Shown here one piece after another: positions 27,944-37,769 of a DNA stretch of 64,000 nucleotides. The first letter of the stretch is position 1. Each line of letters opens with the position of its first letter. The notes below the pieces were generated by a model. The model did not search any database. It was not told the origin of the DNA and was given only the letters and a program-made list of their open reading frames with translations. The stretch covers positions 1 to 64,000 of the forward strand of contig JAABRR010000012.1 in the NCBI GenBank assembly GCA_011390785.1, given 5' to 3'. Source of the DNA: Sphingobacteriia bacterium. GTDB lineage: Bacteria; Bacteroidota; Bacteroidia; Bacteroidales; UBA7960. Made by a program: the position numbers and the translations under genes.

Positions 27944-28132
27944 ATGGCTAAGAAATCAAAAGAAGCAAGAGTACAAGTGATTCTGGAATGTACAGAACAC
28001 AAAACCAGCGGAATGCCAGGCACATCAAGGTATATTTCTACCAAGAATAAGAAAAATACTCCTGATCGGCTTGAGCTAAAAAAGTACAATCCGATTTTAA
28101 GAAAAATGACTGTTCATCGCGAAATTAAATAA
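27944..28132 (+). CDS. rpmG: 50S ribosomal protein L33
   Basis: 62 residues from the ATG at 27944 ([20 protein letters not shown]), with the L33 core [23 protein letters not shown]. The 25-residue extension in the ORF track crosses the promoter and is not real. Only one cysteine remains, so it is not the zinc-ribbon form. It is followed after 7 bases by the DUF4295 gene. Confidence 0.95.
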   Translation: MAKKSKEARVQVILECTEHKTSGMPGTSRYISTKNKKNTPDRLELKKYNPILRKMTVHREIK

Positions 28133-28139
28133 GTAAATT

Positions 28140-28295
28140 ATGGCAAAGAAAGTTGTTGCAACCCTTAAAACCGATACCGGAAAGGGTTACACTAAAGTTA
28201 TCAAAATGGAAAAATCTCCCAAAACCGGAGCCTACTCTTTCAAAGAAGAAATTGTTGAAAGCGATAAGGTAAAGGATTTTTTCGCAAAAAAATAA
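28140..28295 (+). CDS. DUF4295 family small basic protein
   Basis: A 51-residue protein too short for the ORF track: MAKKVVATLKTDTGKGYTKV, ending VKDFFAKK. This lysine-rich family occurs in Bacteroidota between rpmG and ftsY, as here, and is probably a ribosome-associated protein. That role is inferred from its neighbours only. It is closed by a terminator. Confidence 0.88.
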   Translation: MAKKVVATLKTDTGKGYTKVIKMEKSPKTGAYSFKEEIVESDKVKDFFAKK

Positions 28296-28369
28296 TATCC
28301 GGTAATTAGTATCGAACTTTTTAGACAAGGTTTAACTGTCTGCAGAACGAAATTATTATCAGTTAAAAG

Positions 28370-28405
28370 ACTTCCGGAAAGAAAATTTTCGGAAGTTTTT
28401 TTTTT
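28370..28405 (+). terminator. Terminator after rpmG-DUF4295
   Basis: ACTTCCG pairs with CGGAAGT around an A/T-rich loop that can itself pair (GAAAATTTTC), followed by nine to ten Ts. Confidence 0.8.
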
Positions 28406-28412
28406 ATCTTTG
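28405..28412 (+). promoter_or_regulatory. -7 box TATCTTTG upstream of ftsY
   Basis: A perfect TAnnTTTG directly after the T-run of the preceding terminator, about 49 bases before the ftsY ATG. It would restart transcription for ftsY-rimO. No clear -33 box. Confidence 0.45.
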
Positions 28413-28460
28413 ATTCAACTATTTAATAATTAGTTTATTATAATTTTATAGTTCATATCC

Positions 28461-29417
28461 ATGGGTTTGTTTGATATTTTTTCAAAGAATAAGAAGGAAA
28501 AGTTAGATCAGGGTTTGAATAAAACCCGCGAAAATATCTTTTCTCGGCTTGGAAAAGCTGTAGTAGGTAAATCTGAAGTAGATGCCGAAGTTTTAGATAA
28601 CCTGGAAGAAGTTTTAGTATCTTCGGACGTAGGTGTTAATACTACCTTGCGGATTATTGAACGGATCGAAGCGCGTGTGGCCCGCGATAAGTATTTGGGA
28701 ACTCAGGAATTAAATACGATTCTTAAAGAAGAGATAAAATTTTTACTGGCTGAAAATACAGTAAATGATTTCTCTACATTTGGAAAAGAGGAAATGAAAG
28801 GCCCGTATGTTATTATGGTGGTAGGGGTTAATGGTGTTGGCAAAACCACAACTATTGGTAAACTGGCCCACAAATTTAAATCAGCAGGAAAGTCGGTAGT
28901 CTTAGGTGCTTCTGATACCTTCAGGGCTGCGGCAGTTGATCAGCTTACCATTTGGTCTGAGCGGGTAAATGTGCCAGTTGTTTCCCAGGGAATGGGAGCT
29001 GATCCGGCATCTGTTGCTTTTGAAACTCTTTCATATGCAGTAAAAAATAAAACTGATGTAGCTATAATTGATACTGCAGGGCGCTTGCATAACAAGGTTA
29101 ACCTGATGAATGAATTAAGTAAAATAAAAAGAGTAATGCAAAAACATATTCCTGAAGCACCTCACGAGATTTTACTCGTTCTGGATGGTTCTACCGGGCA
29201 AAATGCTTTTGAGCAAGCCAAACAGTTTACTGCAGCCACAGAAGTTAATGCTTTGGCAATAACCAAGCTCGATGGAACCGCAAAAGGCGGCGTTGTTATA
29301 GGAGTTAGTGATCAGTTTCAAATTCCTGTTAAATATATTGGTGTTGGTGAGGGTATTGATGATTTACAGATTTTTGACCGGGATGCATTTGTAGATACAC
29401 TTTTTGAAAAATCATAA
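28461..29417 (+). CDS. ftsY: Signal recognition particle receptor FtsY
   Basis: 318 residues. GTPase that docks SRP-ribosome complexes at the inner membrane. NG domain motifs: G1 GVNGVGKTTTIGKLA, then GASDTFRAAAVDQL, DTAGRLHNKVNLMNEL, TKLDGTAKGG and the C-terminal GVGEGIDDLQIFD. The acidic A domain is very short (about 25 residues), as usual in Bacteroidota. rimO follows after 65 bases. Confidence 0.97.
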   Translation: MGLFDIFSKNKKEKLDQGLNKTRENIFSRLGKAVVGKSEVDAEVLDNLEEVLVSSDVGVNTTLRIIERIEARVARDKYLGTQELNTILKEEIKFLLAENTVNDFSTFGKEEMKGPYVIMVVGVNGVGKTTTIGKLAHKFKSAGKSVVLGASDTFRAAAVDQLTIWSERVNVPVVSQGMGADPASVAFETLSYAVKNKTDVAIIDTAGRLHNKVNLMNELSKIKRVMQKHIPEAPHEILLVLDGSTGQNAFEQAKQFTAATEVNALAITKLDGTAKGGVVIGVSDQFQIPVKYIGVGEGIDDLQIFDRDAFVDTLFEKS

Positions 29418-29482
29418 ATAGTTTAATTTGTGACAACTGAACAGTTTGTTGCTTTTGGGTAAATTTTTGGTAATGCTACAAT

Positions 29483-30766
29483 ATGAAGCATATAAATATT
29501 ATCACCTTAGGATGTTCGAAAAATCTTGTAGACTCTGAGCGAATTCTAGGGCAATTGGATAATGGAAGTTATAAAGTTACTCATAACGCTGATGGCCCGT
29601 CAGATATTGTAATTGTTAATACCTGCGGGTTTATTCATGATGCCAAAGAAGAATCTATTGATACTATTTTGCGCTACATCGAAGCCAAAAAACAGGGGCT
29701 TGTTGAAGAAGTTATTGTTACAGGTTGCTTATCCCAAAGATATAAAGACGAATTAAAAGCTGAAATTCCTGAAGCAGATGCTTGGTTTGGTATTGAAGAG
29801 CCTCATGGATTGTTTGATCACCTCCGTAATAAGTATTCAGCAGAAAATACCGACAGATACCTTGCTACTCCTTCTCATTATGCTTATTTAAAAATTGCTG
29901 AAGGATGTGATCGCACATGTTCTTTTTGTGCCATACCTATGATAAGGGGACGTTATATTTCACGCACACCCGAAAGTCTTAAGCAGGAAGCCCGAAAGCT
30001 TGCAGATAAGGGTGTAAAGGAGTTGTTGCTTATAGCGCAGGATTTGAGTTATTATGGGTATGATCTGCAAAGAAGGCCAATGTTGGCCGATTTGTTAAAA
30101 ACACTTGTGAAAATTGAAGGTATTCAATGGATAAGAATTCATTATGCTTACCCGCAAAAATTTCCGAAAGAGGTTATTGACCTTATGGCATCAGAGGCAA
30201 AAATCTGCAAATACCTTGATATACCAGTGCAGCATATTAATGATATTATTTTAAAAGCAATGCGTCGGAATACTTCAAGAAAACAAACCCTGAATCTTAT
30301 TAATAATTTTAGGGAAAAAATTCCTGACATTGCTTTGCGAACTACCTTGCTGGTAGGATTTCCAGGGGAAACAAAGGCACAGTTTAATGAACTACTTGAA
30401 TTTGTTGAGCATACCCGTTTTGAAAGATTGGGGGTTTTTACCTATTCTGCTGAAGAAGGTACACGCGCTTACCACCTTAAGGATACAGTGAGTGAAAAGG
30501 TCAAACAAGAACGTGCGCAACAAATAATGCAAGTCCAGCAAAATATATCACTTAAACTTAATGAAGCCAAAATTGGAAAATGCTATACCGTTTTAATAGA
30601 TCGTGAAGAACAGGATTATTTTGTAGGAAGAACGCAGTATGATTCACCTGAAGTGGATAATGAAGTGTTTGTACAAAAGGATGTCAGGATTAAGATTGGG
30701 TCTTTCGTTCAGGTTGAAATTGTTAGTGCTTCAGAGTTTGAATTATCAGGTAAAATTGCTAAATAG
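29483..30766 (+). CDS. rimO: Ribosomal protein S12 methylthiotransferase
   Basis: 427 residues. Radical-SAM enzyme that adds a methylthio group to the conserved Asp of S12. Three domains are visible: the N-terminal UPF0004 domain with cysteines in TLGCSKN, NTCGFIH and TGCLSQRY for the auxiliary cluster; the radical SAM core CDRTCSFCAIP; and a C-terminal TRAM domain (YTVLIDREEQDYFVGRT). The LGCSKNLVDSE start distinguishes RimO from MiaB. Confidence 0.97.
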   Translation: MKHINIITLGCSKNLVDSERILGQLDNGSYKVTHNADGPSDIVIVNTCGFIHDAKEESIDTILRYIEAKKQGLVEEVIVTGCLSQRYKDELKAEIPEADAWFGIEEPHGLFDHLRNKYSAENTDRYLATPSHYAYLKIAEGCDRTCSFCAIPMIRGRYISRTPESLKQEARKLADKGVKELLLIAQDLSYYGYDLQRRPMLADLLKTLVKIEGIQWIRIHYAYPQKFPKEVIDLMASEAKICKYLDIPVQHINDIILKAMRRNTSRKQTLNLINNFREKIPDIALRTTLLVGFPGETKAQFNELLEFVEHTRFERLGVFTYSAEEGTRAYHLKDTVSEKVKQERAQQIMQVQQNISLKLNEAKIGKCYTVLIDREEQDYFVGRTQYDSPEVDNEVFVQKDVRIKIGSFVQVEIVSASEFELSGKIAK

Positions 30767-30789
30767 TAATATAATTTTTTATACATTTG
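30756..30789 (+). promoter_or_regulatory. Promoter of the M3 peptidase gene (TTG-N23-TACATTTG)
   Basis: A perfect -7 box TACATTTG at 30782-30789 and TTG at 30756-30758 inside the end of rimO. The spacing is two bases longer than usual. The leader is about 65 bases. Confidence 0.45.
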
Positions 30790-30860
30790 ATGGTTTTTAC
30801 TTCTAAATTTCATTAAATCATATAATATTACAATCAAATTTTAATCCTAAACACAGCAAC

Positions 30861-32963
30861 ATGAAAAAAATCATTTTTATTTTAATCGCTTTTATTATGG
30901 TATTGAATGCATGTACCGAGAAGAAAGTGGAAGAAAATCCATTTTTCACAGAGTGGAATACACCCTTTGGTTCCCCTCCGTTTGATCAGATAGAAGAAGA
31001 TCACTATCTGCCGGCTTATGAAGAAGCCATGAAACAGCACAATGAAGAAATTACGGCAATTACCAAAAATCCGGATGCACCCAACTTTGAAAATACGATT
31101 GAAGCCTACGACCAGGCTGGTGGTATGCTTAGACGTATCAGTGCTGTGTTTGGTGGCTTACGTAGCGCAGAAACTACTCCCAGGTTGCAGGAAATTGCCA
31201 GGGAAACGACCCCTATGCTTTCTGCACATTATAATTCCATCCAGTTAAATCAAGACCTTTTTCAGAGAATTCAGGATGTTTATAATAATCGGGAGAGTTT
31301 AGGCCTTAATAGGGAGCAACTTATTGTAGTTGAAAAAATGTTTCGGGATTTTGAAAGATCAGGAGCCGCATTACCCGAAGATCAACGAGAAGAGCTTAAA
31401 AAATTAAGCGAAAGAATGTCTATGGTTTCCCTTGAACTCAATAATAACTTACTGGCCGAGAACAATGGTTTTCAATTGATTATAGAAGATGAAGCTGACC
31501 TTGAAGGACTCCCGGAAAACGTTATCTCTGCTGCGGCCGAAGAAGCTATCCGTAATGATATGGAAGGGAAATGGGTATTTACCACCGCAGGTCCAAGCAG
31601 AATTCCTTTTCTGCAGTTTTCTGAACGACGAGATTTAAGGGAGAAAATGCTGAACGCTTATGGAAATCGTGGAAACAACAACAATGATAACGACAATAAA
31701 GAATTATTTAAAGAGCTGATTATGCTACGACAGCAAATGTCGGAAATGTTGGGATACGATAATTATGCTGTTTATTTTACCGATATACAAATGGCTGAAA
31801 ACCCTCAGAATGTTTATGATTTTCTTTACAGGGTTTGGGAACCCTCTATAAAGCGTGCAGAAGACGAACGTGCTGAAATGCAGCAAATCATAAATCGTGA
31901 AGGTGGAAATTTTGAACTCGAAGCATGGGATTGGTGGTATTATGCTGAAAAAATAAGAAAAGAAAAATATGACCTCGACGATGATGAAGTAAAGCCCTAT
32001 TTCTCAATTGAGAATGTTACCAATGGTAGCTTTATGCTTGCCAACAAACTTTGGGGTTTAACTTTCGAAGAACGGCCAGCAGTTCCGGTTTATCACCCCG
32101 AAGTAAAGGCTTATGAAGTATTTGATAAAGATGGCAGTCATCTGGCCCTTTTGCTTGTAGATCCACACCCCAGACCAGGCAAACGCAGCGGAGCATGGTG
32201 CGGTACTTACAGGAGCGGAAGCTATGAAGATGGTGAATGGGTTGCTCCCGTGGTAACCATGGTAATGAACTTTACACGGCCTTCAGGAGATACTCCTGCA
32301 TTGCTCAGCTGGGATGAAACAACTACTTTTTTCCATGAGTTTGGCCATGCAGTGCATAATTTCTTTGCAAAAGGGCACTACCGCAGAACCAGCAGAAGCG
32401 TTCCACGAGATTTTGTTGAGCTTCCTTCACAAATTCTTGAAAACTGGGCCGGAGAACCCGAATTGCTTAAGTCTTATGCTTTTCATTATCAAACTGGTGA
32501 ACCAATTCCGGATGAATTGATAACCAAACTACAAAACAGTGGCAATTTTAATCAAGGTTTTGCCAATACTGAATACATTGCTGCTGCTATTCTTGATATG
32601 GATTGGCATACATCTGAAATAACTGATGATGTTGACGTTGTTGCTTTTGAGAAAGCCAGTATGGATAGAATTGGTTTAATTGATGAGATTATTCCCCGTT
32701 ATAGAACAACCAATTTTGGCCATATTTTTGGCGGCGGTTATGCTGCAGGATATTATGTATATCGCTGGGCAGGCGTTCTCGATTCTGATGCATTTTATGC
32801 TTTTAAAGAATCAGGAGATTTGTTTGATCAAGAACTGGCTGCTGACTTCAGAAAGTATATATTGGCCAATAACGCAATTTATGAAGGAATGGATGCTTAC
32901 AGAAGTTTTCGCGGTAAGGATCCTTCCATTGAACCTTTTCTTGAAAAGAGCGGATTAAAATAG
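30861..32963 (+). CDS. M3-family zinc metallopeptidase, peptidyl-dipeptidase Dcp-like lipoprotein
   Basis: 700 residues with a lipoprotein signal MKKIIFILIAFIMVLNAC (Cys18). The M3 zinc site is in TTFFHEFGHAVHNFF, with the third ligand glutamate downstream, and substrate-binding GHIFGGGYAAGYYVYRWA is near the C-terminus. The FTEWNTPFGSPPFDQI start is typical of Dcp. It removes C-terminal dipeptides from oligopeptides, presumably in the periplasm. Monocistronic. Confidence 0.94.
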   Translation: MKKIIFILIAFIMVLNACTEKKVEENPFFTEWNTPFGSPPFDQIEEDHYLPAYEEAMKQHNEEITAITKNPDAPNFENTIEAYDQAGGMLRRISAVFGGLRSAETTPRLQEIARETTPMLSAHYNSIQLNQDLFQRIQDVYNNRESLGLNREQLIVVEKMFRDFERSGAALPEDQREELKKLSERMSMVSLELNNNLLAENNGFQLIIEDEADLEGLPENVISAAAEEAIRNDMEGKWVFTTAGPSRIPFLQFSERRDLREKMLNAYGNRGNNNNDNDNKELFKELIMLRQQMSEMLGYDNYAVYFTDIQMAENPQNVYDFLYRVWEPSIKRAEDERAEMQQIINREGGNFELEAWDWWYYAEKIRKEKYDLDDDEVKPYFSIENVTNGSFMLANKLWGLTFEERPAVPVYHPEVKAYEVFDKDGSHLALLLVDPHPRPGKRSGAWCGTYRSGSYEDGEWVAPVVTMVMNFTRPSGDTPALLSWDETTTFFHEFGHAVHNFFAKGHYRRTSRSVPRDFVELPSQILENWAGEPELLKSYAFHYQTGEPIPDELITKLQNSGNFNQGFANTEYIAAAILDMDWHTSEITDDVDVVAFEKASMDRIGLIDEIIPRYRTTNFGHIFGGGYAAGYYVYRWAGVLDSDAFYAFKESGDLFDQELAADFRKYILANNAIYEGMDAYRSFRGKDPSIEPFLEKSGLK

Positions 32964-32983
32964 AAGGTTTTCTTTAAGTTTAA

Positions 32984-33025
32984 AAAACGGTTCATCTCAA
33001 TTTTGGGAAATGAACCGTTTTTTTT
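32984..33025 (+). terminator. Terminator between the M3 peptidase and the GH3 fusion gene
   Basis: AAAACGGTTCAT and ATGAACCGTTTT form a 12-bp stem with a 14-base loop, followed by a T-run on the plus strand and by TTTTTTAAA on the minus strand, so it can act for both convergent genes. Confidence 0.85.
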
Positions 33026-33049
33026 GTGGATTTTTAAATTGGAAATAAG

Positions 33050-36000
33050 TTATGGTAACCTGCTATTATCCACAAACCGATCGAAATAAATAGCATTATA
33101 GATGGCCTGATGGATTTGGGTGCGGATGTCCAGTTCTGATATTTTTCGGTTGGAAGCATCCGGATGCACTCTATTTGACAGGAATACGTATACAAGGTCT
33201 TCCTGTGGATCCACCCAAACGTAGGTGCCTGTAAAACCCGAGTGGCCAAAGCTGCGGAATGAGGCACTTTCGCATGATGGATGGCTCTCGTCATCTTTTG
33301 TTATGGATGGTTTATCAAAGCCAAGCCCCCTGCGATTACGGTTTCCTGCAAATTGTGTAGTGGTAAACTCTTTGAGTGTTTCGGGCTTAATATAGTTTAC
33401 TCCTCCATAATTTCCGCCATTTAAAAGCATTTGCATAAAAACAGCCAACTCTTCGGCATTTGAGAACAAGCCTGCATGCCCTGATATTCCGCCCAACATA
33501 GCAGCACCAGGATCGTGCACATAACCTTTAATGAGTTGTCTTCTAAAAAGGGTGTCTGATTCGGTGGGCACTATCCGACTTTCATCAATTCGTTGACGTG
33601 GATTAAAACCCAGATTCTTTAATCCCAGGGAACTGTAAAATGTTTTTTGAAGGTAGTTATCAAAGGGTTCTCCTGTTATTCTCTCAATCATCTCTACAAA
33701 AAGAATAAACCCAAGATCTGAATAAATATAACGCTTCTTGTTCAACAGGTCAGAATCTACAATAGCTTTCAAAATAGTATCTCTGTAATCTTTATGAATG
33801 TAAAGATTATGTGCAACTTCTACCGGGAAATCATCTGATTTTTGATTTCTGTAAACCAGCTCTGATGGCTTACCATCTGCGAGAGTATTAATAAAAAACG
33901 GAATCCAGGATCTTAGTCTGGCCTGGTGAGAAAGTATATCCCGCAGAATCAGGTTTTCTTTATTAGATGCATGGAGCAAGGGCAAATAGTAACCAATTGG
34001 CTCGTCAATATTTATTTTTTCTTCATCAACCAGTCTCATAATGGCACTGGTAGAAGCAATTATTTTTGTAAGGGAAGCAATATCATAAATATCATTATTA
34101 GTAACAGGTTGTTTTTTTTCATAGGTATGATATCCAAATGATTTATTATATACCATAAACCCATCTTTAACCACTGCGATCTGGCAACCCGGATAAGCCA
34201 TAATTTCTATACCTGCCAAAGCCATGCTATCAACCAAACGAAGCATTTTTTGATTAATGCCTTCATTATCATCAAAACTGTATTTTATCCGCAACCCTCC
34301 CGGGGTATTTTCCCCGGCATAAATCGAAAAAAATGGTACTACTGAAACAGGCAATTTTCCTCTTGCTGGTAATGCTCCAAAAATAATCTGAGCAGAAGCT
34401 TCTTCGAAGTCACGTCCATCCTGGTATGATACAATAATAGCTTTAGTATTAAGTAGTTTACTGCCAAATGAGCTTAGGCTGTAGGGGCTGGCAAATATAT
34501 TCAGTATAACATTTTTAGTTTCAGAAAGACGATTAATCAGATTAATTGTATTATTATTTATACCATAATTTCTACCAGGCCACATGCTGTTATTTTGTAC
34601 AGAAATAATAATCAGGTTATGATTATCAAGCTGTTGAATGATACTTTCTGCTTGTTGGGCATTATGGTTTTTGGCGATGTCAAACATGCTTATTGGTGCA
34701 TAATTACCAAGCATTGCCTGAAAAGGATTATCCTTTGATGAACCAATGGTTAATGCAGCAATGGAGTATTTATCGATGTTTTTCAGTGGAAGGATATTCT
34801 CGTCGTTTTTTAAAACTGTTATAGCCGACTCAGCGAGTTTCATATTCAGAGTTTGGGCTTTGGCTGAATTAATATCTTCAAGAAGATTCGATGTTGAAAG
34901 GGTTCTTAGCCTTTTCAGACCTGATTTTTCTTTGAAGTAAAGAATTTTTCTTACTTTTTGATTCAGGTATTCCTCTGTTATTAATCCGTTGGTTATAGCC
35001 TCTTTAATAGCATTTATGGCTTGTGGTACATTTTCTGGCATTAGTAAAATATCATTTCCTGCCATAAGGGCCATTACTTCTGATTGTCCGGAACTGTAGC
35101 CAGCAGAAACTCCTTTCATATTCAAAGCATCGGTAACAATCAAACCTTTAAACCCGAGTTGATTTTGAAGAAGATCAGTAACAATTTCTTTCGAAAGACT
35201 TGACGGCAAATCTTCTGTTGGCCCAAGCGAAGGAACATTAAGATGAGCTATCATAATTGCTTGAAGCCCCTTATCTATAAGGTGTTTATAAGGAAACAAA
35301 TGAAGAGAATCCAGTTTTTCAAACGGATGGTTAATCAGTGGAAGGGCGTAGTGAGAATCTACATCAGTATCTCCGTGCCCGGGAAAATGTTTTGCAGTGG
35401 CAATTATTCCGGCATCTTGTAAACCAAACATCATGGCCATTCCTTTTCGGGTAACATTGTATCTGCATTCGCCGAAAGAGCGCGAGTTTATTACCGGATT
35501 ATCCGGATTCGAGTTAACATCTACCACGGGCGAGAAGGTCATGTGTACACCCATTCTCCGGGCTTGTCTTCCCATTTCAAGGCCCAGTTCGTATACCAGC
35601 CTTTCATTGGCAATGGCACCCAGGGTTAACTGCCTGGGAAAAGTTGTAGTGCTGTCTAAACGCATAGATAATCCCCATTCAGCATCCATGGCAATAAACA
35701 TGGGAGTTTGTGCTATTCTTTGCCAGTGGTTGGTAAGGTTTACCTGGCTGATGGGGCCTCCTTTAAAAAAAATTAGTCCGCCAACATTGTAATTTCTAAT
35801 GATTCGTTCAATGCGGTTATTATAGGTTCTGTTTTGGTTCGAACTAACTTCAATCATTAAAAGCTGAGCAATACGCTGCTCAAGGCCTAAAGATAGCATA
35901 ACAGAGTCTACCCAGGGAGTATAAAAATCAGAATTTTGTATGTATTCCCTCTTATCTTCTTCTTCAAAAGCAGGATTGCTGGTGTATGTAATAATGGAAA

Positions 36001-36055
36001 TGAATAAAAGAATAATAAAAACTAAGTATGCAGGTCTGCTATTTTTGGTATTCAT
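33050..36055 (-). CDS. GH3 beta-N-acetylhexosaminidase fused to a class C beta-lactamase-type serine hydrolase
   Basis: 1001 residues. A signal-anchor helix (about 9-24) is followed by a GH3 domain with the NagZ-type motif KHFPGHGDTDVDSH (222-235) and the nucleophile aspartate in VTDALNMKGVS, then a GH3 C-terminal domain. From about residue 610 a serine hydrolase domain starts with SLTK as the S-x-x-K motif, YSDLGF in the place of Y-x-N and GHSGFTG in the KTG position. Such fusions are known in Bacteroidota. The pair of activities fits trimming of GlcNAc and stem peptides of peptidoglycan in the periplasm. Confidence 0.92.
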   Translation of the reverse strand: MNTKNSRPAYLVFIILLFISIITYTSNPAFEEEDKREYIQNSDFYTPWVDSVMLSLGLEQRIAQLLMIEVSSNQNRTYNNRIERIIRNYNVGGLIFFKGGPISQVNLTNHWQRIAQTPMFIAMDAEWGLSMRLDSTTTFPRQLTLGAIANERLVYELGLEMGRQARRMGVHMTFSPVVDVNSNPDNPVINSRSFGECRYNVTRKGMAMMFGLQDAGIIATAKHFPGHGDTDVDSHYALPLINHPFEKLDSLHLFPYKHLIDKGLQAIMIAHLNVPSLGPTEDLPSSLSKEIVTDLLQNQLGFKGLIVTDALNMKGVSAGYSSGQSEVMALMAGNDILLMPENVPQAINAIKEAITNGLITEEYLNQKVRKILYFKEKSGLKRLRTLSTSNLLEDINSAKAQTLNMKLAESAITVLKNDENILPLKNIDKYSIAALTIGSSKDNPFQAMLGNYAPISMFDIAKNHNAQQAESIIQQLDNHNLIIISVQNNSMWPGRNYGINNNTINLINRLSETKNVILNIFASPYSLSSFGSKLLNTKAIIVSYQDGRDFEEASAQIIFGALPARGKLPVSVVPFFSIYAGENTPGGLRIKYSFDDNEGINQKMLRLVDSMALAGIEIMAYPGCQIAVVKDGFMVYNKSFGYHTYEKKQPVTNNDIYDIASLTKIIASTSAIMRLVDEEKINIDEPIGYYLPLLHASNKENLILRDILSHQARLRSWIPFFINTLADGKPSELVYRNQKSDDFPVEVAHNLYIHKDYRDTILKAIVDSDLLNKKRYIYSDLGFILFVEMIERITGEPFDNYLQKTFYSSLGLKNLGFNPRQRIDESRIVPTESDTLFRRQLIKGYVHDPGAAMLGGISGHAGLFSNAEELAVFMQMLLNGGNYGGVNYIKPETLKEFTTTQFAGNRNRRGLGFDKPSITKDDESHPSCESASFRSFGHSGFTGTYVWVDPQEDLVYVFLSNRVHPDASNRKISELDIRTQIHQAIYNAIYFDRFVDNSRLP

Positions 36056-36437
36056 AAAATGTTTAATGGATCAAATGGTTATGGGGTGGCTTATTTTATT
36101 TCAGTTTAACCATTATAAAGTAAAGTTTTGAGTTAGATTGCACCATAAAGCCTGTAATAATGGACATATATTGTTTTGCAAACGTACGTTTTTTTTGGTT
36201 AACCATAGTCAGAAAGATCAGAAAATCAAACGAATGTTATGAACAAAAATTGTAAGTTGATAACTTGCTAAAAATTTAATTAATTTTAAAACTATTGTTT
36301 TATTCTTTTTGGAGATGTAAGGTGAACGATTCTTAGCGTCTGAAATTGATTTAAATTATTACAATCCTGAAAAGTATTTTCTGCAAATCTAAATTTGCAA
36401 ATCTGAATAAGATGATAATCAATAAAGTTATTCCTGA
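36056..36437. other. Intergenic region between MATE and GH3 fusion genes
   Basis: About 380 AT-rich bases between the MATE stop and the GH3 start. It holds the likely GH3 promoter near 36180; no ORF or clear terminator is seen. Confidence 0.4.
36179..36186 (-). promoter_or_regulatory. -7 box TACGTTTG upstream of the GH3 fusion gene
   Basis: A perfect TAnnTTTG on the minus strand about 124 bases upstream of the start codon. There is no -33 TTG at the right distance. Confidence 0.4.
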
Positions 36438-37766
36438 TTAAAGCTCAATGGATTGCCAGTTTCCTTTTTTAAGGGCAATTAAAGCAAATATACCCATCAT
36501 TGAGAAATAGACAATCTCTACACTCCAAACCACTGATGCATTAGCCCTGAGAAAAAATGCCAGGAATATAGCGGTAAGTAAATAGAATATGATGCTGGCT
36601 ATTTCTATTTTTAACGCAAGCATAGTTTTTCCTGTTCCGGATAATCCATTGAACAGAATCATCCCAAAAGAAAAGGCAATTAAAGCCATGCTAATTACCC
36701 TGAGTAGTGGTACAGTTGTATCAATAAGTGTTTGACTGTCTGTATAAAAGGAGACTATAGGTTCGGGTATAAAAATAATCAGTTGAATCAGCAGAATGTT
36801 AATTACCAGTCCAATAAGAAAAACTCTGTATATAAGCGGCATCACCATTTCATGTTTTCCTTGTCCAATAGTATTGCTAACCAATGTATTCACAGATGCA
36901 CTCAATCCCCATACCGGAATCATTAATACCATATATATGCTTCGTGTAATATTGGATGCCGCAAGGGCAGTTTCTCCAATATTTTCGATTATTAGAAAGA
37001 AAACAAACCAGGCAGAAAAAGACAAAAAGTATTGAAACATAACAGGAGTGGCAAGTTTAAAAAGTGAGTTTAATAATAGCCAATCAGGCTTTTTAAAGTG
37101 GAAAAGTAAATATCTCTCATGATGTTTTTTCTTAATTGTCCAAATCAGATAGAAGAAGAAGGTTAGCATTTCTGCAATATTGGTTGCAATAGCAGCGCCT
37201 GCAATACCCATTTCAGGAAAACCAAAATGGCCAAAAATAAGTGCATAATCGAATATTATGTTGAAAAAAGACATTATAATGGTGCTTAAAGAAAGAACCA
37301 GCGTACGTGTATTACCAATATAAAATGCGTTAAAACCTAATACGATAAATCCGAAAAGAAGCCCATATTTTCTGTAATTAATAAAAATCAAACTTTCTGC
37401 TAATACTGCCGGCGATTGAATAAATATTCTGAGCAGGACAGGGGCTAATATTTCCAACAATATCCATAGAAATATTGCCAGCAGGATCAGGAAAATTTGT
37501 GTATGATCAAATATGGTTCCTATGGCTGTAATCTTTTTTTCTCCGTTTCGTCGTCCGATCATTATTTGGGCACCAATAGAAAACCCAGTGGCAAGCATAA
37601 CCATGCAAAGGTAAAATACCCCTCCTATAGCAGCAGCTCCCAAAGTAACTTCCGAAACCCTTCCCAGAAAAGCAGTATCAATTACCATCATTATGTTCTG
37701 AGCAATCAGCCCAAGAATAATGGGGAAGGAAATCTTCCATATATTACGAAACGTAAACATGCCCAA
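36438..37766 (-). CDS. MATE family efflux transporter
   Basis: 442 residues with 12 hydrophobic helices arranged as two six-helix halves: FRNIWKISFPIILGLIAQNIMMVIDTAFLGRVSE at the N-terminus and FKLATPVMFQYFLSFSAWFVF at the start of the second half. Antiporter driven by Na+ or H+ that exports cationic drugs or metabolites. An alternative start is Met3. It begins 3 bases after the rRNA methyltransferase stops, so the two are cotranscribed. Confidence 0.93.
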   Translation of the reverse strand: MGMFTFRNIWKISFPIILGLIAQNIMMVIDTAFLGRVSEVTLGAAAIGGVFYLCMVMLATGFSIGAQIMIGRRNGEKKITAIGTIFDHTQIFLILLAIFLWILLEILAPVLLRIFIQSPAVLAESLIFINYRKYGLLFGFIVLGFNAFYIGNTRTLVLSLSTIIMSFFNIIFDYALIFGHFGFPEMGIAGAAIATNIAEMLTFFFYLIWTIKKKHHERYLLFHFKKPDWLLLNSLFKLATPVMFQYFLSFSAWFVFFLIIENIGETALAASNITRSIYMVLMIPVWGLSASVNTLVSNTIGQGKHEMVMPLIYRVFLIGLVINILLIQLIIFIPEPIVSFYTDSQTLIDTTVPLLRVISMALIAFSFGMILFNGLSGTGKTMLALKIEIASIIFYLLTAIFLAFFLRANASVVWSVEIVYFSMMGIFALIALKKGNWQSIEL

Positions 37767-37769
37767 TTT

